Shown: piece by piece, positions 1-7,946 of the stretch
Numbering within the stretch: the first letter of the stretch is position 1
Layout of the letters: every line of letters begins with the position of its first letter
Source: Deltaproteobacteria bacterium
GTDB lineage: Bacteria > Desulfobacterota > Desulfuromonadia > Geobacterales > JAJYBI01
Direction: 5' to 3'
Assembly (NCBI GenBank): GCA_021779095.1
Contig: JAJYBI010000025.1
Span: forward strand, 1 to 52,786
DNA: 52,786 nucleotides
Translations under genes and position numbers: made by a program
Notes under the pieces: model-generated
Seen by the model: only the letters and a program-made list of their open reading frames with translations
What the model was told of the DNA's origin: nothing
The model's database searches: none

Positions 1-2777
1 TTCAGAGCATCGCCGTGGACGATACAAGCAATGTCTACCTGGGCGGGAGATTTTCTGTGTTCAATCTCACCACCCCGTCCATGACCAAGATCGGTACCAT
101 GGACTCCTTTGCGATCAAGCTGAACAGCAATGGTTCCACCACCTGGGCCAAGAACTTCGGCGGCAGCGGCGCGTATGCAGCAGCTCAAAGTATCGCCGTA
201 GATGGTACTGGGAATGTCTATCTGACAGGATATATTTCTGCAAACCTCACTACCCCGGCCATGACGAAGATCGGTACCTCTGACGCCTTTGCCATCAAAC
301 TGGACAATAGCGGCACCACTACCTGGGCCAAGAACTTTGGCGGCAACGGCGCGACTGCAGTTGGTCTGGATGTCGCTGTAGACAGCTCCGGGAATGTCTA
401 CCTGGGGGGGTGTTTTTACAATGCCAATCTCACTACCCCGGCCCTGACGAAGATCGGTACAAAGGACGCCTTTGCCATCAAGCTGGACAACAACGGCGCC
501 ACCACCTGGTCTAAAAACTTCGGCGGCAGTGGCGCGTCGGCATATGGCCAAGGCATTACTGTTGACGGCACCGGGAATGTCTACCTGGGTGGGTATTTTG
601 ATAGTGCCAACCTCACAACCCCGATTCTGACGAAGATTGGATACTCTGATGCTTTTGCCATCAAACTGGACAACAGTGGTACCACCACTTGGGCAAAGGG
701 CTTTGCTTCTACTAGCCCTTCTGTGCAGGGTTTTGCAATAGCAAAAGACGCCACGGGGAACACCTACCTGACAGGGAGCTTTACCAGTGCGACGGTGACC
801 TTCGGTAGCGTCACCCTGACCAAGGTCGGCAATAAGGATGCCTTTGTGGTCAAACTGGACCCATCTGGAACCGTCCTCTGGGCAAAAAACTTCGGCGGCA
901 ACGGCGCTTGGACAAATGTTCAAGGTATTGCTGTTGATGGATCTGGAAATGTCTATCTGGGGGGGTATTTTTTAAGTGGTAATCTCACCAACCCGGTCCT
1001 GACTAAGATCGGCACCCAGGATGCATTTGCCATCAAGCTGGACAACAGCGGTGCCACCACATGGGCCAAAAACTTTGGCGGCAGCGGCGCGTCCGCATAT
1101 GGTTATGGCATCGCCGTGGACGGCACTGGAAATGTCTATCTTGGAGGGTATTTTTCTAATGGCAATCTCACTACCCCGGCCCTGACAATGCTAGGCATAC
1201 AAGACGCCTTTGCCATCAAGCTGGACCTGAGCGGCGCCACCATCTGGGCCAAAAACTTTGGCGGCAGCGTCGCGTATGCAGAAGCTAAAAGCATCGCCGT
1301 AGACGGCACCAGCAATGTCTATCTTGGCGGGTATTTTAATAACGCTAACCTCACCAACCCGGTTCTGACGAAGATAGGCACCCAAGATGCCTTTGCCATC
1401 AAACTGGACAACAACGGTGCCACCACTTGGGCCAAAAACTTCGGGGGTAGCAACGCGTATGCAACCGGCCAGAGCATCGCTGTAGACGGCTCCGGTAATG
1501 TCTATTTGGGGGGTATTTTTGATAATGCGAACCTCGCCACCCCAGCCCTGATGAAAAACGGCTATGAGGATGCCTTTGCCATCAAGCTGGACAACAGCGG
1601 CGCCATCGCTTGGGCGAAAAACATCGGTGGTAACGGTGCTTGGGCATATGGCCAAGGCATTGCTGTTGACGACATCGGTAATGTCTATCTGGGGGGGTAT
1701 TTTTTAAGTGGCAATCTCACCAACCCGGTCCTGACGAAGATCGGCTATCAGGATGCCTTTGCCATCAAGCTGGACAACAGTGGCGTTATTACCTGGATCG
1801 AAAATTTCGGCGGCAGCGGTGCGTCTGCTGTTACTCAGAGCATCGCCGTAGACGGCTCAGGGGATGTCTATCTTGGTGGGTATTTTACTTATGCCGACCT
1901 TACCAACCCGGTGCTGAAGAAGATTGGGGACCAAGACGCGTTTATAATTGTATCACATACCGCCACCGTGCCGGCGCCAACGGCACTATCGGCAACGTCA
2001 ATATCTCAATATAGCTTCACCGCCAACTGGAGTTCCATAACCGGTGTTACCGGCTATTACCTGGATGTGGCTACCGATAGTGGCTTTACCAACTTCGTAA
2101 CCAACTACTTCAACAAGGACGTAGGCAGTATCACCAGTGCTGCGGTAACCGGACTTTCCGGTAACACGACCTACTATTATCGAGTGCGAGCCTACAATGC
2201 CGACGGCACCAGCGTCAATTCCAATACTTCTTCTGTTCTCACGCTACCTGTCAATACCTCGCTTACCGTTACGGTTAGCAGTGGAGCGGGGACCGGTGGC
2301 GGCACCGTCAACAGCGTGCCGGCCGGTATCGCCTGCAGCAAGGATTCGCAAATCGGTTGCAGCCAGACGTTCAACAACAACGAAACAGTCAGAATTACAG
2401 CTTCTCCTGACTGGAAGTCACTGTTCGGAAGCTGGACCGGTGCCTGTGCCAGTGCCGGCAATCCGTGCATACTTGTCATGGATGGTGACAAGACGGTGGG
2501 AGCGGTCTTTACTCTCAACATCCAAGCATACGATCCCGCAACAGGCCAGGGATATGCCACACTCCAGGATGCCTACGATGCGGCGGATACTACGACTACG
2601 ATCATGGCGAAGGTCTACACGTTTGTGGAAGATCTTGTCTTCGGTGCCCCGAAGGACATCCTGCTGGATGGCGGTAAAGACCACTCCTATGCAAACACAA
2701 TAGGATTCACGTCGATCAGCGGTTCTCTGGTGATAAGACAGGGCACCGTTACGGTTAATAGCGTGGTAATCCAGTAG
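1..2777 (+). CDS. SBBP beta-propeller repeat protein with Fn3 and InlB-like C-terminal domains (5' truncated by window)
   Basis: The reading frame is open at the left edge: the codons before the GTG at position 15 encode QSIA, which continues the repeat, so the true start lies outside the window. About eleven copies of a roughly 53-residue repeat are visible. Each contains a VYLGGYF-type strand, a TKIG-DAFAIKLD block and a TTWAKNFGG block, which is the SBBP beta-propeller signature. After the repeats come a fibronectin type III domain (about residues 640-730 of the visible part) and a module with GSWTGAC and VGAVFTLN signatures, typical of the divergent InlB B-repeat region. A short beta-rich tail ends at TAG 2777. 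The family is secreted or surface-exposed; the ligand is unknown. No catalytic residues were recognised. The repeats are also very similar at DNA level, so copy number may be unstable. Confidence 0.85.
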   Translation, partial: QSIAVDDTSNVYLGGRFSVFNLTTPSMTKIGTMDSFAIKLNSNGSTTWAKNFGGSGAYAAAQSIAVDGTGNVYLTGYISANLTTPAMTKIGTSDAFAIKLDNSGTTTWAKNFGGNGATAVGLDVAVDSSGNVYLGGCFYNANLTTPALTKIGTKDAFAIKLDNNGATTWSKNFGGSGASAYGQGITVDGTGNVYLGGYFDSANLTTPILTKIGYSDAFAIKLDNSGTTTWAKGFASTSPSVQGFAIAKDATGNTYLTGSFTSATVTFGSVTLTKVGNKDAFVVKLDPSGTVLWAKNFGGNGAWTNVQGIAVDGSGNVYLGGYFLSGNLTNPVLTKIGTQDAFAIKLDNSGATTWAKNFGGSGASAYGYGIAVDGTGNVYLGGYFSNGNLTTPALTMLGIQDAFAIKLDLSGATIWAKNFGGSVAYAEAKSIAVDGTSNVYLGGYFNNANLTNPVLTKIGTQDAFAIKLDNNGATTWAKNFGGSNAYATGQSIAVDGSGNVYLGGIFDNANLATPALMKNGYEDAFAIKLDNSGAIAWAKNIGGNGAWAYGQGIAVDDIGNVYLGGYFLSGNLTNPVLTKIGYQDAFAIKLDNSGVITWIENFGGSGASAVTQSIAVDGSGDVYLGGYFTYADLTNPVLKKIGDQDAFIIVSHTATVPAPTALSATSISQYSFTANWSSITGVTGYYLDVATDSGFTNFVTNYFNKDVGSITSAAVTGLSGNTTYYYRVRAYNADGTSVNSNTSSVLTLPVNTSLTVTVSSGAGTGGGTVNSVPAGIACSKDSQIGCSQTFNNNETVRITASPDWKSLFGSWTGACASAGNPCILVMDGDKTVGAVFTLNIQAYDPATGQGYATLQDAYDAADTTTTIMAKVYTFVEDLVFGAPKDILLDGGKDHSYANTIGFTSISGSLVIRQGTVTVNSVVIQ

Positions 2778-2870
2778 AAGGCGAGGGCTTATCGTTCGCC
2801 CGATTAGGCCGGTGCATATGTCAGCAAGTTGTATGCGTAGTCACCGTAACTTCATCACCGGCAGTTCAGA

Positions 2871-2909
2871 TACAAACAGGGTGCCCCTTCAAGAGGCACC
2901 CTGTTTGTA
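2871..2909. terminator. Intergenic hairpin, probable bidirectional terminator
   Basis: A perfect 15-bp inverted repeat (2871-2885 with 2895-2909) and a 9-nt loop separate the plus-strand SBBP gene from the converging minus-strand gene ending at 2942. The outer stem is A/T-rich (ACAAA/TTTGT), as expected for a hairpin used from both sides. Confidence 0.75.
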
Positions 2910-2941
2910 CATTCAACGAAATCGATCAATTTGTTACCTGA

Positions 2942-3793
2942 TTACGACGCGAGCTTGAAACCTTCCCCCACGAGCACCACCCGGTCGTTGTCGATGCCGA
3001 TGGCGTGGGAACCATGCAGGATCAGGTCGAAGAGCCGCTGGTACTTCGCCACCTCCGCCGGCTGTGCAGTCTTCCGGCCGTGGAACTTGCCCGGCTGCAC
3101 GAACACCTCCGTCGCTATCTGGTCGTCGTACAGGGCGAAATCGCTGGAGCTGTTGGTGTCCCGGCCGCTGATGTCGCTGGCCGACGGCAGTTCCTCCCGG
3201 AACGTTACCCGCACGTCGATGCCGTCGCTGTGCTGGTTCATCAGCAGTGTGTGGACCTCCGGGTCGTCCAGGCTGTTCCGCTCCAGCACGAAGACACGGG
3301 TGATGCTTACCCCCCGCTCCCGGGCTCGCAGGTTCGCCTGGTAGTAGTTCAAGAGGGAACCGCGGGAATTCCAGCCGGGAACGAGCGGGTCCACCGCCTT
3401 GATGGTGCGGACCGCGTGGTCGCTGCACCGGGCACCCTCCAGGTAGAACTCGGTCTCGTCCATCGGGATGTACCCCTGCTGCAGCAGGCCGATGGTCCGC
3501 TTGAACGAACCCATGATCTCCTGGGCCTTGACTTGGCATTCCGGATCGCCTATCTGGGCGAGGGCGAAGGTGATCTCGTGGGCCTGGTGATACTGGTTCG
3601 TCAACTCCTCCCGTGTCTCATCGATCTCCTCCCTCAACAGCCAGGTGGCGAGGGAGAGCAGGATGCCGACTCCGAAGAGCATGTACGCCGCCTCTTCATG
3701 CTTGAGAACCATGTGGAAGAAGATCGCCAGCCCCGAGCCGGCCAGGAATTCCAGAAATACCGCCATTTTCTTGATGTCTTTTGAAATCTTCAT
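2942..3793 (-). CDS. Membrane-anchored protein of unknown function under a GEMM-I riboswitch
   Basis: The protein has 283 residues and starts at ATG 3793, preceded by GGAGGA at good spacing. Two hydrophobic segments (about residues 9-28 and 35-53) would anchor it in the inner membrane. A charged, probably helical stretch (EEIDETREEL onward) follows, then a soluble domain of about 180 residues. The C-terminal part (FALYDDQIATEVFV, then EVAKYQRLFDLIL) vaguely resembles PLD-like or regulator-associated domains, but no HKD motif is present and I do not assign a function. It stands alone behind its own promoter and riboswitch, so it is probably a cyclic-dinucleotide-controlled gene. The window does not show what it does. 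Confidence 0.8.
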   Translation of the reverse strand: MKISKDIKKMAVFLEFLAGSGLAIFFHMVLKHEEAAYMLFGVGILLSLATWLLREEIDETREELTNQYHQAHEITFALAQIGDPECQVKAQEIMGSFKRTIGLLQQGYIPMDETEFYLEGARCSDHAVRTIKAVDPLVPGWNSRGSLLNYYQANLRARERGVSITRVFVLERNSLDDPEVHTLLMNQHSDGIDVRVTFREELPSASDISGRDTNSSSDFALYDDQIATEVFVQPGKFHGRKTAQPAEVAKYQRLFDLILHGSHAIGIDNDRVVLVGEGFKLAS

Positions 3794-3825
3794 CGCTTGC
3801 GTCCTCCATTGGGGTCATGGGAAAT

Positions 3826-3875
3826 AAAAAAAGCCGGGTCCCCGATTATCTCTGTAAGATCTTCGGCGACCCGGC
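3826..3875 (-). terminator. Intrinsic terminator serving as riboswitch expression platform
   Basis: On the minus strand GCCGGGTC (3868-3875) can pair with GACCCGGC (3833-3840), followed directly by a run of seven T (3826-3832). The 5' arm of this stem lies inside the 3' strand of the GEMM aptamer, so aptamer folding and terminator formation should exclude each other. Ligand binding would therefore be predicted to turn the gene on. Confidence 0.8.
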
Positions 3876-3940
3876 TGTCTCAGGGAGACCCTGTGGGCTT
3901 TCCGTCCCACCCTCGCGGATGGTTTAGTATTGTCGTGTAT
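3861..3940 (-). promoter_or_regulatory. GEMM-I riboswitch aptamer (c-di-GMP class, probable cGAMP-type GEMM-Ib)
   Basis: Read on the minus strand, the segment contains the conserved AAACCAT core, a CCATCC-GCGA-GGGTGG hairpin with a GNRA loop, GGGACGGAAAGCC, a CAGGG-TCT-CCCTG hairpin and the closing GCCGGGTCGCC strand. These are all the landmarks of the GEMM-I fold in the right order. Aligning by eye with the Vibrio Vc2 aptamer puts an A where Vc2 has the ligand-contacting G20. That substitution is the hallmark of the Geobacter GEMM-Ib group, which prefers 3',3'-cGAMP. It lies 68 nt upstream of the start codon at 3793, with the terminator between. Confidence 0.9.
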
Positions 3941-3971
3941 CCTGATGCTGATCGGTTGTCGGTACGGGGAA

Positions 3972-4000
3972 ACTGTAGTTTAACAAGATGCGAAAGTCAA
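3972..4000 (-). promoter_or_regulatory. Sigma70-type promoter for the riboswitch transcript
   Basis: Minus strand: TTGACT (3995-4000), 17-bp spacer, TACAGT (3972-3977). Transcription would start near 3965, about 25 nt before the aptamer begins. Confidence 0.7.
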
Positions 4001-4067
4001 GTTCCACAGTGTTACGATTCGGCAACAAACGGATAACTTGTTAATATGTCTTCAGAATTGCCATGTT

Positions 4068-5294
4068 TCATTCCACATCCACGTGCCTGATCCCCTCCGG
4101 CTTCCATGCAGGCGAGATGACCTGGGAGCCCCGGGTGTCCCCCAGAAGGCTGCCGAAGGTGACGGTGAAGTCGCCGTAGCGGTCGTTCACCCCGTCCATG
4201 GCGCCGGTCATCTCCACCTTCTTTCGCTCCTTGGGGAAGAGGGGGAGCTGTTCCCCCTGGTACTGCAGGTTGCCGAGGCTGATCCCCAGTAGCCGCACCG
4301 GCTGGGTGAGGGTGATAGTGTCCAGGATCGTCGTGGCCGCCCGGTGCAGTTCGGCGCTCCTGTTTATGTAGTCGGTGCCGGTCGCCTGGCGGCTGAAGGT
4401 GGAGAAATCCGCGTAGCGCACCGTCAGGGTCACGGTCCGCCCCACGACCCCGTAGCGCCGTGCCCGCCGGCCCACCATCTCGGAGAGCTGCAGCAGCACC
4501 TTGTCTATCTCCCCCCGGTCCGTCAGGTCCCGCTCCAGGGTGGTACTGTGTCCCACCGACTTCACCTCCGGCGCATCCTCGTCGGCGATCACCGGGCTGT
4601 CGTCCTCTCCCCGTCCCATCCGCCGCAGCCGCTCGCCGATCACTCCGAAATGTCGGGTCAATATGGCAACGGGAAACCGTCCCAGGTCGCCGCAGGTGGC
4701 GATCCCCAGGAGCTCCAGCTTCTTCCGGGTGCGGGAGCCGATGCCGCACAGGTTCTGGATGGGGGTCGTGCCCATGATCCGCGCCACGTCGCCCGTCCCG
4801 ATAACCGTGAGCCCGTCCGGTTTCCGCATGTCCGACGCCAGCTTGGCCAGGAGCTTGTTGGGGGCGATGCCGATGGAGCAGTAAAGCCCCAGCTCTTCCC
4901 TGATCCGTTCCTTCATCTGCCGGGCGATCTCCTCGGGGGAACCGAAGAGGCGGAGCGACCCGGTGATGTCCAGGAACGCCTCGTCGATGGAGAACACCTC
5001 CACGAGGGGGGTGAACCCCCGCAGGATGGCGACGATGCGGCGGGAGGCGTCGGTGTAGATCCGGTTGCGGGCCGGGACGAGGATGAGACCGGGGCAGGCC
5101 CGCCGCGCCTCGTGCACCATCATGCCGGTGCGGGCGCCGAAGGCGCGCGCCTCGTAGGAGGCGGTGAGGATGACCGTCCGCTGGGCCGCACCCACCACGG
5201 CGATGGGCCTGCCGCGCAGCTCGGGGTTCGCCCGCTGCTCGACGGAGGCGAAGAAGGCGTTCATGTCGATATGGATGATGTGCCGGTCGGTCAT
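4068..5294 (-). CDS. dinB: DNA polymerase IV (Y-family translesion polymerase)
   Basis: The product of 408 residues copies damaged templates during the SOS response. The N-terminus HIDMNAFFASVEQ carries the first catalytic Asp and the Y-family steric-gate region. VFSIDEAFLDITGS (about residues 100-113) holds the SIDE motif with the second catalytic acidic pair. The thumb (IGIAPNKLLAKLASDMRKPDGLTV) and little-finger regions follow in order, and the length is somewhat above the roughly 350 residues of E. coli Pol IV. The gene starts 6 nt after the stop of the small upstream gene, in the same direction as lexA. It is therefore very probably the last gene of a LexA-repressed lexA operon. Confidence 0.95.
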   Translation of the reverse strand: MTDRHIIHIDMNAFFASVEQRANPELRGRPIAVVGAAQRTVILTASYEARAFGARTGMMVHEARRACPGLILVPARNRIYTDASRRIVAILRGFTPLVEVFSIDEAFLDITGSLRLFGSPEEIARQMKERIREELGLYCSIGIAPNKLLAKLASDMRKPDGLTVIGTGDVARIMGTTPIQNLCGIGSRTRKKLELLGIATCGDLGRFPVAILTRHFGVIGERLRRMGRGEDDSPVIADEDAPEVKSVGHSTTLERDLTDRGEIDKVLLQLSEMVGRRARRYGVVGRTVTLTVRYADFSTFSRQATGTDYINRSAELHRAATTILDTITLTQPVRLLGISLGNLQYQGEQLPLFPKERKKVEMTGAMDGVNDRYGDFTVTFGSLLGDTRGSQVISPAWKPEGIRHVDVE

Positions 5295-5300
5295 GTCGGT

Positions 5301-5546
5301 TCAGGCGGTTTCGGCGCCGATGAGGGCCCAGGTCTGGGCCGTGGTGTCGTAGGCGAGTTCGAACAGGTTCGTGCCGTCGGTGACGGCGAAATGGATGACC
5401 GTCGCCGCGCCGTGCCGCTCCTGCCAGGAGTGGGCGATGCTGCTGACGGTGTACTTGCGGTGGCGCCAGTCGAACCAGACCGGCCGGCATGCGCCCCCCG
5501 GCCCGAAGATGACGGCCACCCGCAGCTGGTCATGTCGGTATCCCAT
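5301..5546 (-). CDS. Small conserved protein between lexA and dinB (DUF6504-like)
   Basis: The protein has 81 residues from ATG 5546, which has AGGAGA seven bases upstream. A GTG at 5564 in the same frame would add six residues but lacks a comparable ribosome site. The sequence alternates short beta strands (VWFDWRHRKYTVSSI, VIHFAVTDGTNLFELAYD, TWALIGAE). That layout resembles the small DUF6504 proteins found with translesion polymerase genes; I place it there by eye only. It lies 17 nt after lexA and 6 nt before dinB, so it should be induced with the SOS response and may assist or regulate Pol IV. No catalytic motif is apparent. Confidence 0.75.
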   Translation of the reverse strand: MGYRHDQLRVAVIFGPGGACRPVWFDWRHRKYTVSSIAHSWQERHGAATVIHFAVTDGTNLFELAYDTTAQTWALIGAETA

Positions 5547-5563
5547 GGCCGTGTCTCCTGACA

Positions 5564-6187
5564 CTAGTCCAGCGTGCGGTGGATTCCCACCACCCGGCCG
5601 ACGATGGTGACCAGTCCGTCGGACGGACCAACGATGATCGGGGCCATGGCCGGGTTTTCCGGCTGCAGCCGAATCCGGTCCCCCTCCCGGAAGAACCGCT
5701 TCAGGGTCGCCTCGCCGTCCACCATCGCCACGACGATGTCCCGGTTCCCGGCGTCTGCCTGGGGGCGCACCAGCGCCAAGTCGCCGTCCAGGATGGCGGC
5801 GCCGGTCATGGAGTCGCCTTTCACCCGTAGCAGGAACCAGCCTTCACCCTTGATCGCCGCCCGGTCAAGGGCGACGTACCCCTCGATCTCCTCCCGGGCG
5901 AGCTGCAGGGCGCCGGCCCGCACCGTTCCCACCACCGGCAGCAGCACGGCCGCGGCCGGCGCGGCGGCGACGATCCCCCGGGAGCTCCCTGCTTCCTTCC
6001 GGATGAATCCTTTGCGCTCCAGCGCCGCCAGGTGCTTCTGGGCGCCGAGGGTACCGCTGATCCCCAGGTGGGCGGCGATCTCCCGCAGGGTGGGGGGCGG
6101 CGCCCCCGCGTCGCGGCGGACGGTGATGAAGTCGAGGACCGCTCGCTGCCGGTCGGTGAGTGCGGTGATGTTCGGTATGGTTGTCAT
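5564..6187 (-). CDS. lexA: LexA repressor (SOS regulator, self-cleaving)
   Basis: The repressor has 207 residues. The N-terminal winged-helix domain (ALTDRQRAVLDFITVRRD, PTLREIAAHLGIS) binds DNA. The C-terminal S24 peptidase-like domain shows the VRAGAL cleavage site (Ala-Gly), the catalytic Ser in GDSMTG and the catalytic Lys in GEATLKRFF. The frame stays open to 6316, but the added residues translate a dispersed palindromic repeat (HPHPDPPLEGEG), so the start was placed at ATG 6187, where family homology begins. A LexA box overlaps that start codon, implying autoregulation. The small protein and dinB follow as an operon. Confidence 0.93.
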   Translation of the reverse strand: MTTIPNITALTDRQRAVLDFITVRRDAGAPPPTLREIAAHLGISGTLGAQKHLAALERKGFIRKEAGSSRGIVAAAPAAAVLLPVVGTVRAGALQLAREEIEGYVALDRAAIKGEGWFLLRVKGDSMTGAAILDGDLALVRPQADAGNRDIVVAMVDGEATLKRFFREGDRIRLQPENPAMAPIIVGPSDGLVTIVGRVVGIHRTLD

Positions 6188-6196
6188 GCGGCAACC
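6179..6196 (-). promoter_or_regulatory. LexA (SOS) box overlapping the lexA start codon
   Basis: The minus strand reads GGTTGCCGCATGACAACC, an exact match to GGTT-N2-C-N4-G-N3-ACC, the LexA motif described for Geobacter sulfurreducens. It is an imperfect palindrome and contains the ATG of lexA itself. Bound LexA would sit across the translation start. A separate perfect palindrome, TGACAGCTGTCA, lies just upstream at 6210-6221. Confidence 0.85.
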
Positions 6197-6263
6197 ATAC
6201 CGGAAGAGGTGACAGCTGTCAACAGGGAGTCTGATGAGCGCCATTTCCCCGTGGGAAATAACT

Positions 6264-6364
6264 CCCTCCCCTTCAAGGGGAGGGTCGGGGTGGGGATGGG
6301 AAAATCGACGCCACAATAACCCGGCCCTTTGGGTCCTCCTGGCCTCCCCCTTGAAGGGAGAGGG
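6264..6364. repeat. Dispersed GC-rich palindromic repeats between lexA and rlmD
   Basis: There are two hairpins of the same kind: CCCTCCCC-ttcaa-GGGGAGGG (6264-6284) and CCTCCCCCTTGAAGGGAGAGGG (6343-6364). The same CTCCCCCTTGA/TCAAGGGAGGGG motif occurs in the palindromic element at 24440-24614. It looks like a genome-wide intergenic repeat family; terminator function is possible but not shown. Confidence 0.65.
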
Positions 6365-6409
6365 ATGCCGTTGCGGAAGGTTGACGGTCAGGATATGGCG
6401 TGAGAAGGG

Positions 6410-7825
6410 TTACTGCCGGCGCAGGAGCGCCACGTTCTCCACGTGGGGGGTCTGGGGGAACATGTCCACCGGCTGGATCTCGGCGGTCCGGTAGCCGAGG
6501 CGCGCCAGGATCTCCAGGTCGCGGGCGAGGCTCCTGGGGGAGCAGGAGACGTAGATCATGGTGGCCGGGGCGATTGCAGCCGCCGCCTGCAGCACCGGCT
6601 CGTCGCACCCCTTGCGGGGCGGGTTGAGGACGATCAGGTCGAACCGCTCGCCGTCCTCCCGGAGGCCGTCCAGCAGCTCCGTCGCATCTCCCGCCTCGAA
6701 GCTGCAGTTGGCGATGCCGTTCAGCCGGGCGTTCTTGGCGGCGTCGGCCACGGCGGCCTCCACCACCTCGATCCCCAGGACACTTCCGGCACTGCCGGCG
6801 AGGAAGAGCGAGATGCCGCCGACCCCGCAGTACAGGTCCAGAACGCGCTCCGCGCCGGAAAGATTGCTAAAGGAACGCACCTGCTCGTAGATGAGCCGGG
6901 CGCCGCCGCCGTTCACCTGAAAGAAGGAGCGGGGGGAGATGGCGAACTTAACCTCGCCGATACTGTCCACGATGGCGGTGGCCTTGGTGATGAAGTTGTC
7001 GCGCGGCCCGAGGATCACGTTCCCCGCTGAGCCGTTCACATTCTGGGCGACCACCGTCACCTCCGGGACCGCCGCCTGGACGAACTTCGCCAGGTGGTGG
7101 ATCTCGTTGTAGGACCGCTCGGCGGTGACGAAGACCACCATCGCACTGTTCGTGGCCTCCGCAACCCGGACCACCAGGTAGCGCAAAAGGCCGGTTTCGC
7201 TGCGGGGGCTCCAGATGGGGACCTTGCCCTTGCGGATACCCGCCTTCACCGCCGCCACGATGGTGTTGATGAGCGGCAGGTGCAGCGGGCAGTCGCCGAT
7301 GTCCAGCACGTCGTGGCTGCCGCGTTTGTAGATGCCGATGACCGGGTCGTTGAACTTGCCGGCGACCACCAGCTTGGCGGAGTTGCGGTACTGCAGCGGA
7401 CGGGGGGAGGGGAGCAGTGCGTGGACGACCGTCTCCTGCAGCGCCGGCTGGCGCCGGACCTCCCGGGTGACCATATCGCGCTTCCAGGCGAGCTGGGCGG
7501 GGTAGTTCATCAGCATGAGCGGGCAGCCGTCGCACTGGCCGAGCTTCGGGCAGGGCGGGGACAGAAGGCGCGACCGGGCGTGGCGCAGCACCTTCACCGT
7601 CGTTGCCCGGGTCTCCCGGAAGCCGGCGAAGGTGATTCGCGCCTGCACCGTTTCACCCGGCAGGGCGCCGGTCACCCGGACCGTCTTTCCCTCGTGGCGC
7701 ACGAGCGCATCGCCGTCCTCATTCAGTTCCGAAACGATCGCCTCGAAGAGCTGGCCGGGTTTCAGTTTTACCCCTTTGTTGTCGTCCGTTTTGTCGGCGG
7801 GCCTGCCGGTACGTTGCTTTTTCAT
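6410..7825 (-). CDS. rlmD: 23S rRNA (uracil-5)-methyltransferase, RlmD/RumA (TrmA) family
   Basis: The product of 471 residues from ATG 7825 is an S-adenosylmethionine-dependent m5U methyltransferase acting on 23S rRNA. It has an N-terminal TRAM-like domain (PGQLFEAIVSELNEDGDALVRHEG), a 4Fe-4S cysteine cluster (CPKLGQCDGCPLMLM), the SAM motif LDLYCGVGGISLFLA, the NPPRKGCDE motif and the catalytic region YVSCSPRSLARDL with the nucleophilic Cys. An ATG nine bases further upstream (7834) is equally possible because neither start has a strong ribosome site. The frame stays open to 8185, but that extension overlaps the divergent ispG and is not homologous. Which uridine is modified (747, 1939 or another) cannot be told from sequence. 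Confidence 0.88.
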   Translation of the reverse strand: MKKQRTGRPADKTDDNKGVKLKPGQLFEAIVSELNEDGDALVRHEGKTVRVTGALPGETVQARITFAGFRETRATTVKVLRHARSRLLSPPCPKLGQCDGCPLMLMNYPAQLAWKRDMVTREVRRQPALQETVVHALLPSPRPLQYRNSAKLVVAGKFNDPVIGIYKRGSHDVLDIGDCPLHLPLINTIVAAVKAGIRKGKVPIWSPRSETGLLRYLVVRVAEATNSAMVVFVTAERSYNEIHHLAKFVQAAVPEVTVVAQNVNGSAGNVILGPRDNFITKATAIVDSIGEVKFAISPRSFFQVNGGGARLIYEQVRSFSNLSGAERVLDLYCGVGGISLFLAGSAGSVLGIEVVEAAVADAAKNARLNGIANCSFEAGDATELLDGLREDGERFDLIVLNPPRKGCDEPVLQAAAAIAPATMIYVSCSPRSLARDLEILARLGYRTAEIQPVDMFPQTPHVENVALLRRQ

Positions 7826-7946
7826 GGCGCCCATGAAACAGTAATTGCCGGCGGTTGTCAATCCGTCTTTTCCGCCGCCGATAACGGCCCGGGGACTGCC
7901 ACTGCATCCTTGCATTTCGGGAGCGATTCCGCTAGTATGGCCCGCT

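Noticed and set aside
160..1960. Regular repeats that could suggest a CRISPR or tandem-repeat array
   Set aside because: The repeats are about 160 bp, fully coding, and correspond to beta-propeller blades.
3797..4036. Plus-strand open frame over the riboswitch
   Set aside because: It reads across the structured RNA on the opposite strand, with no ribosome site or homology.
6188..6316. N-terminal extension of LexA in the same frame
   Set aside because: It translates a dispersed palindromic repeat and the LexA operator region, and homology starts at 6187.
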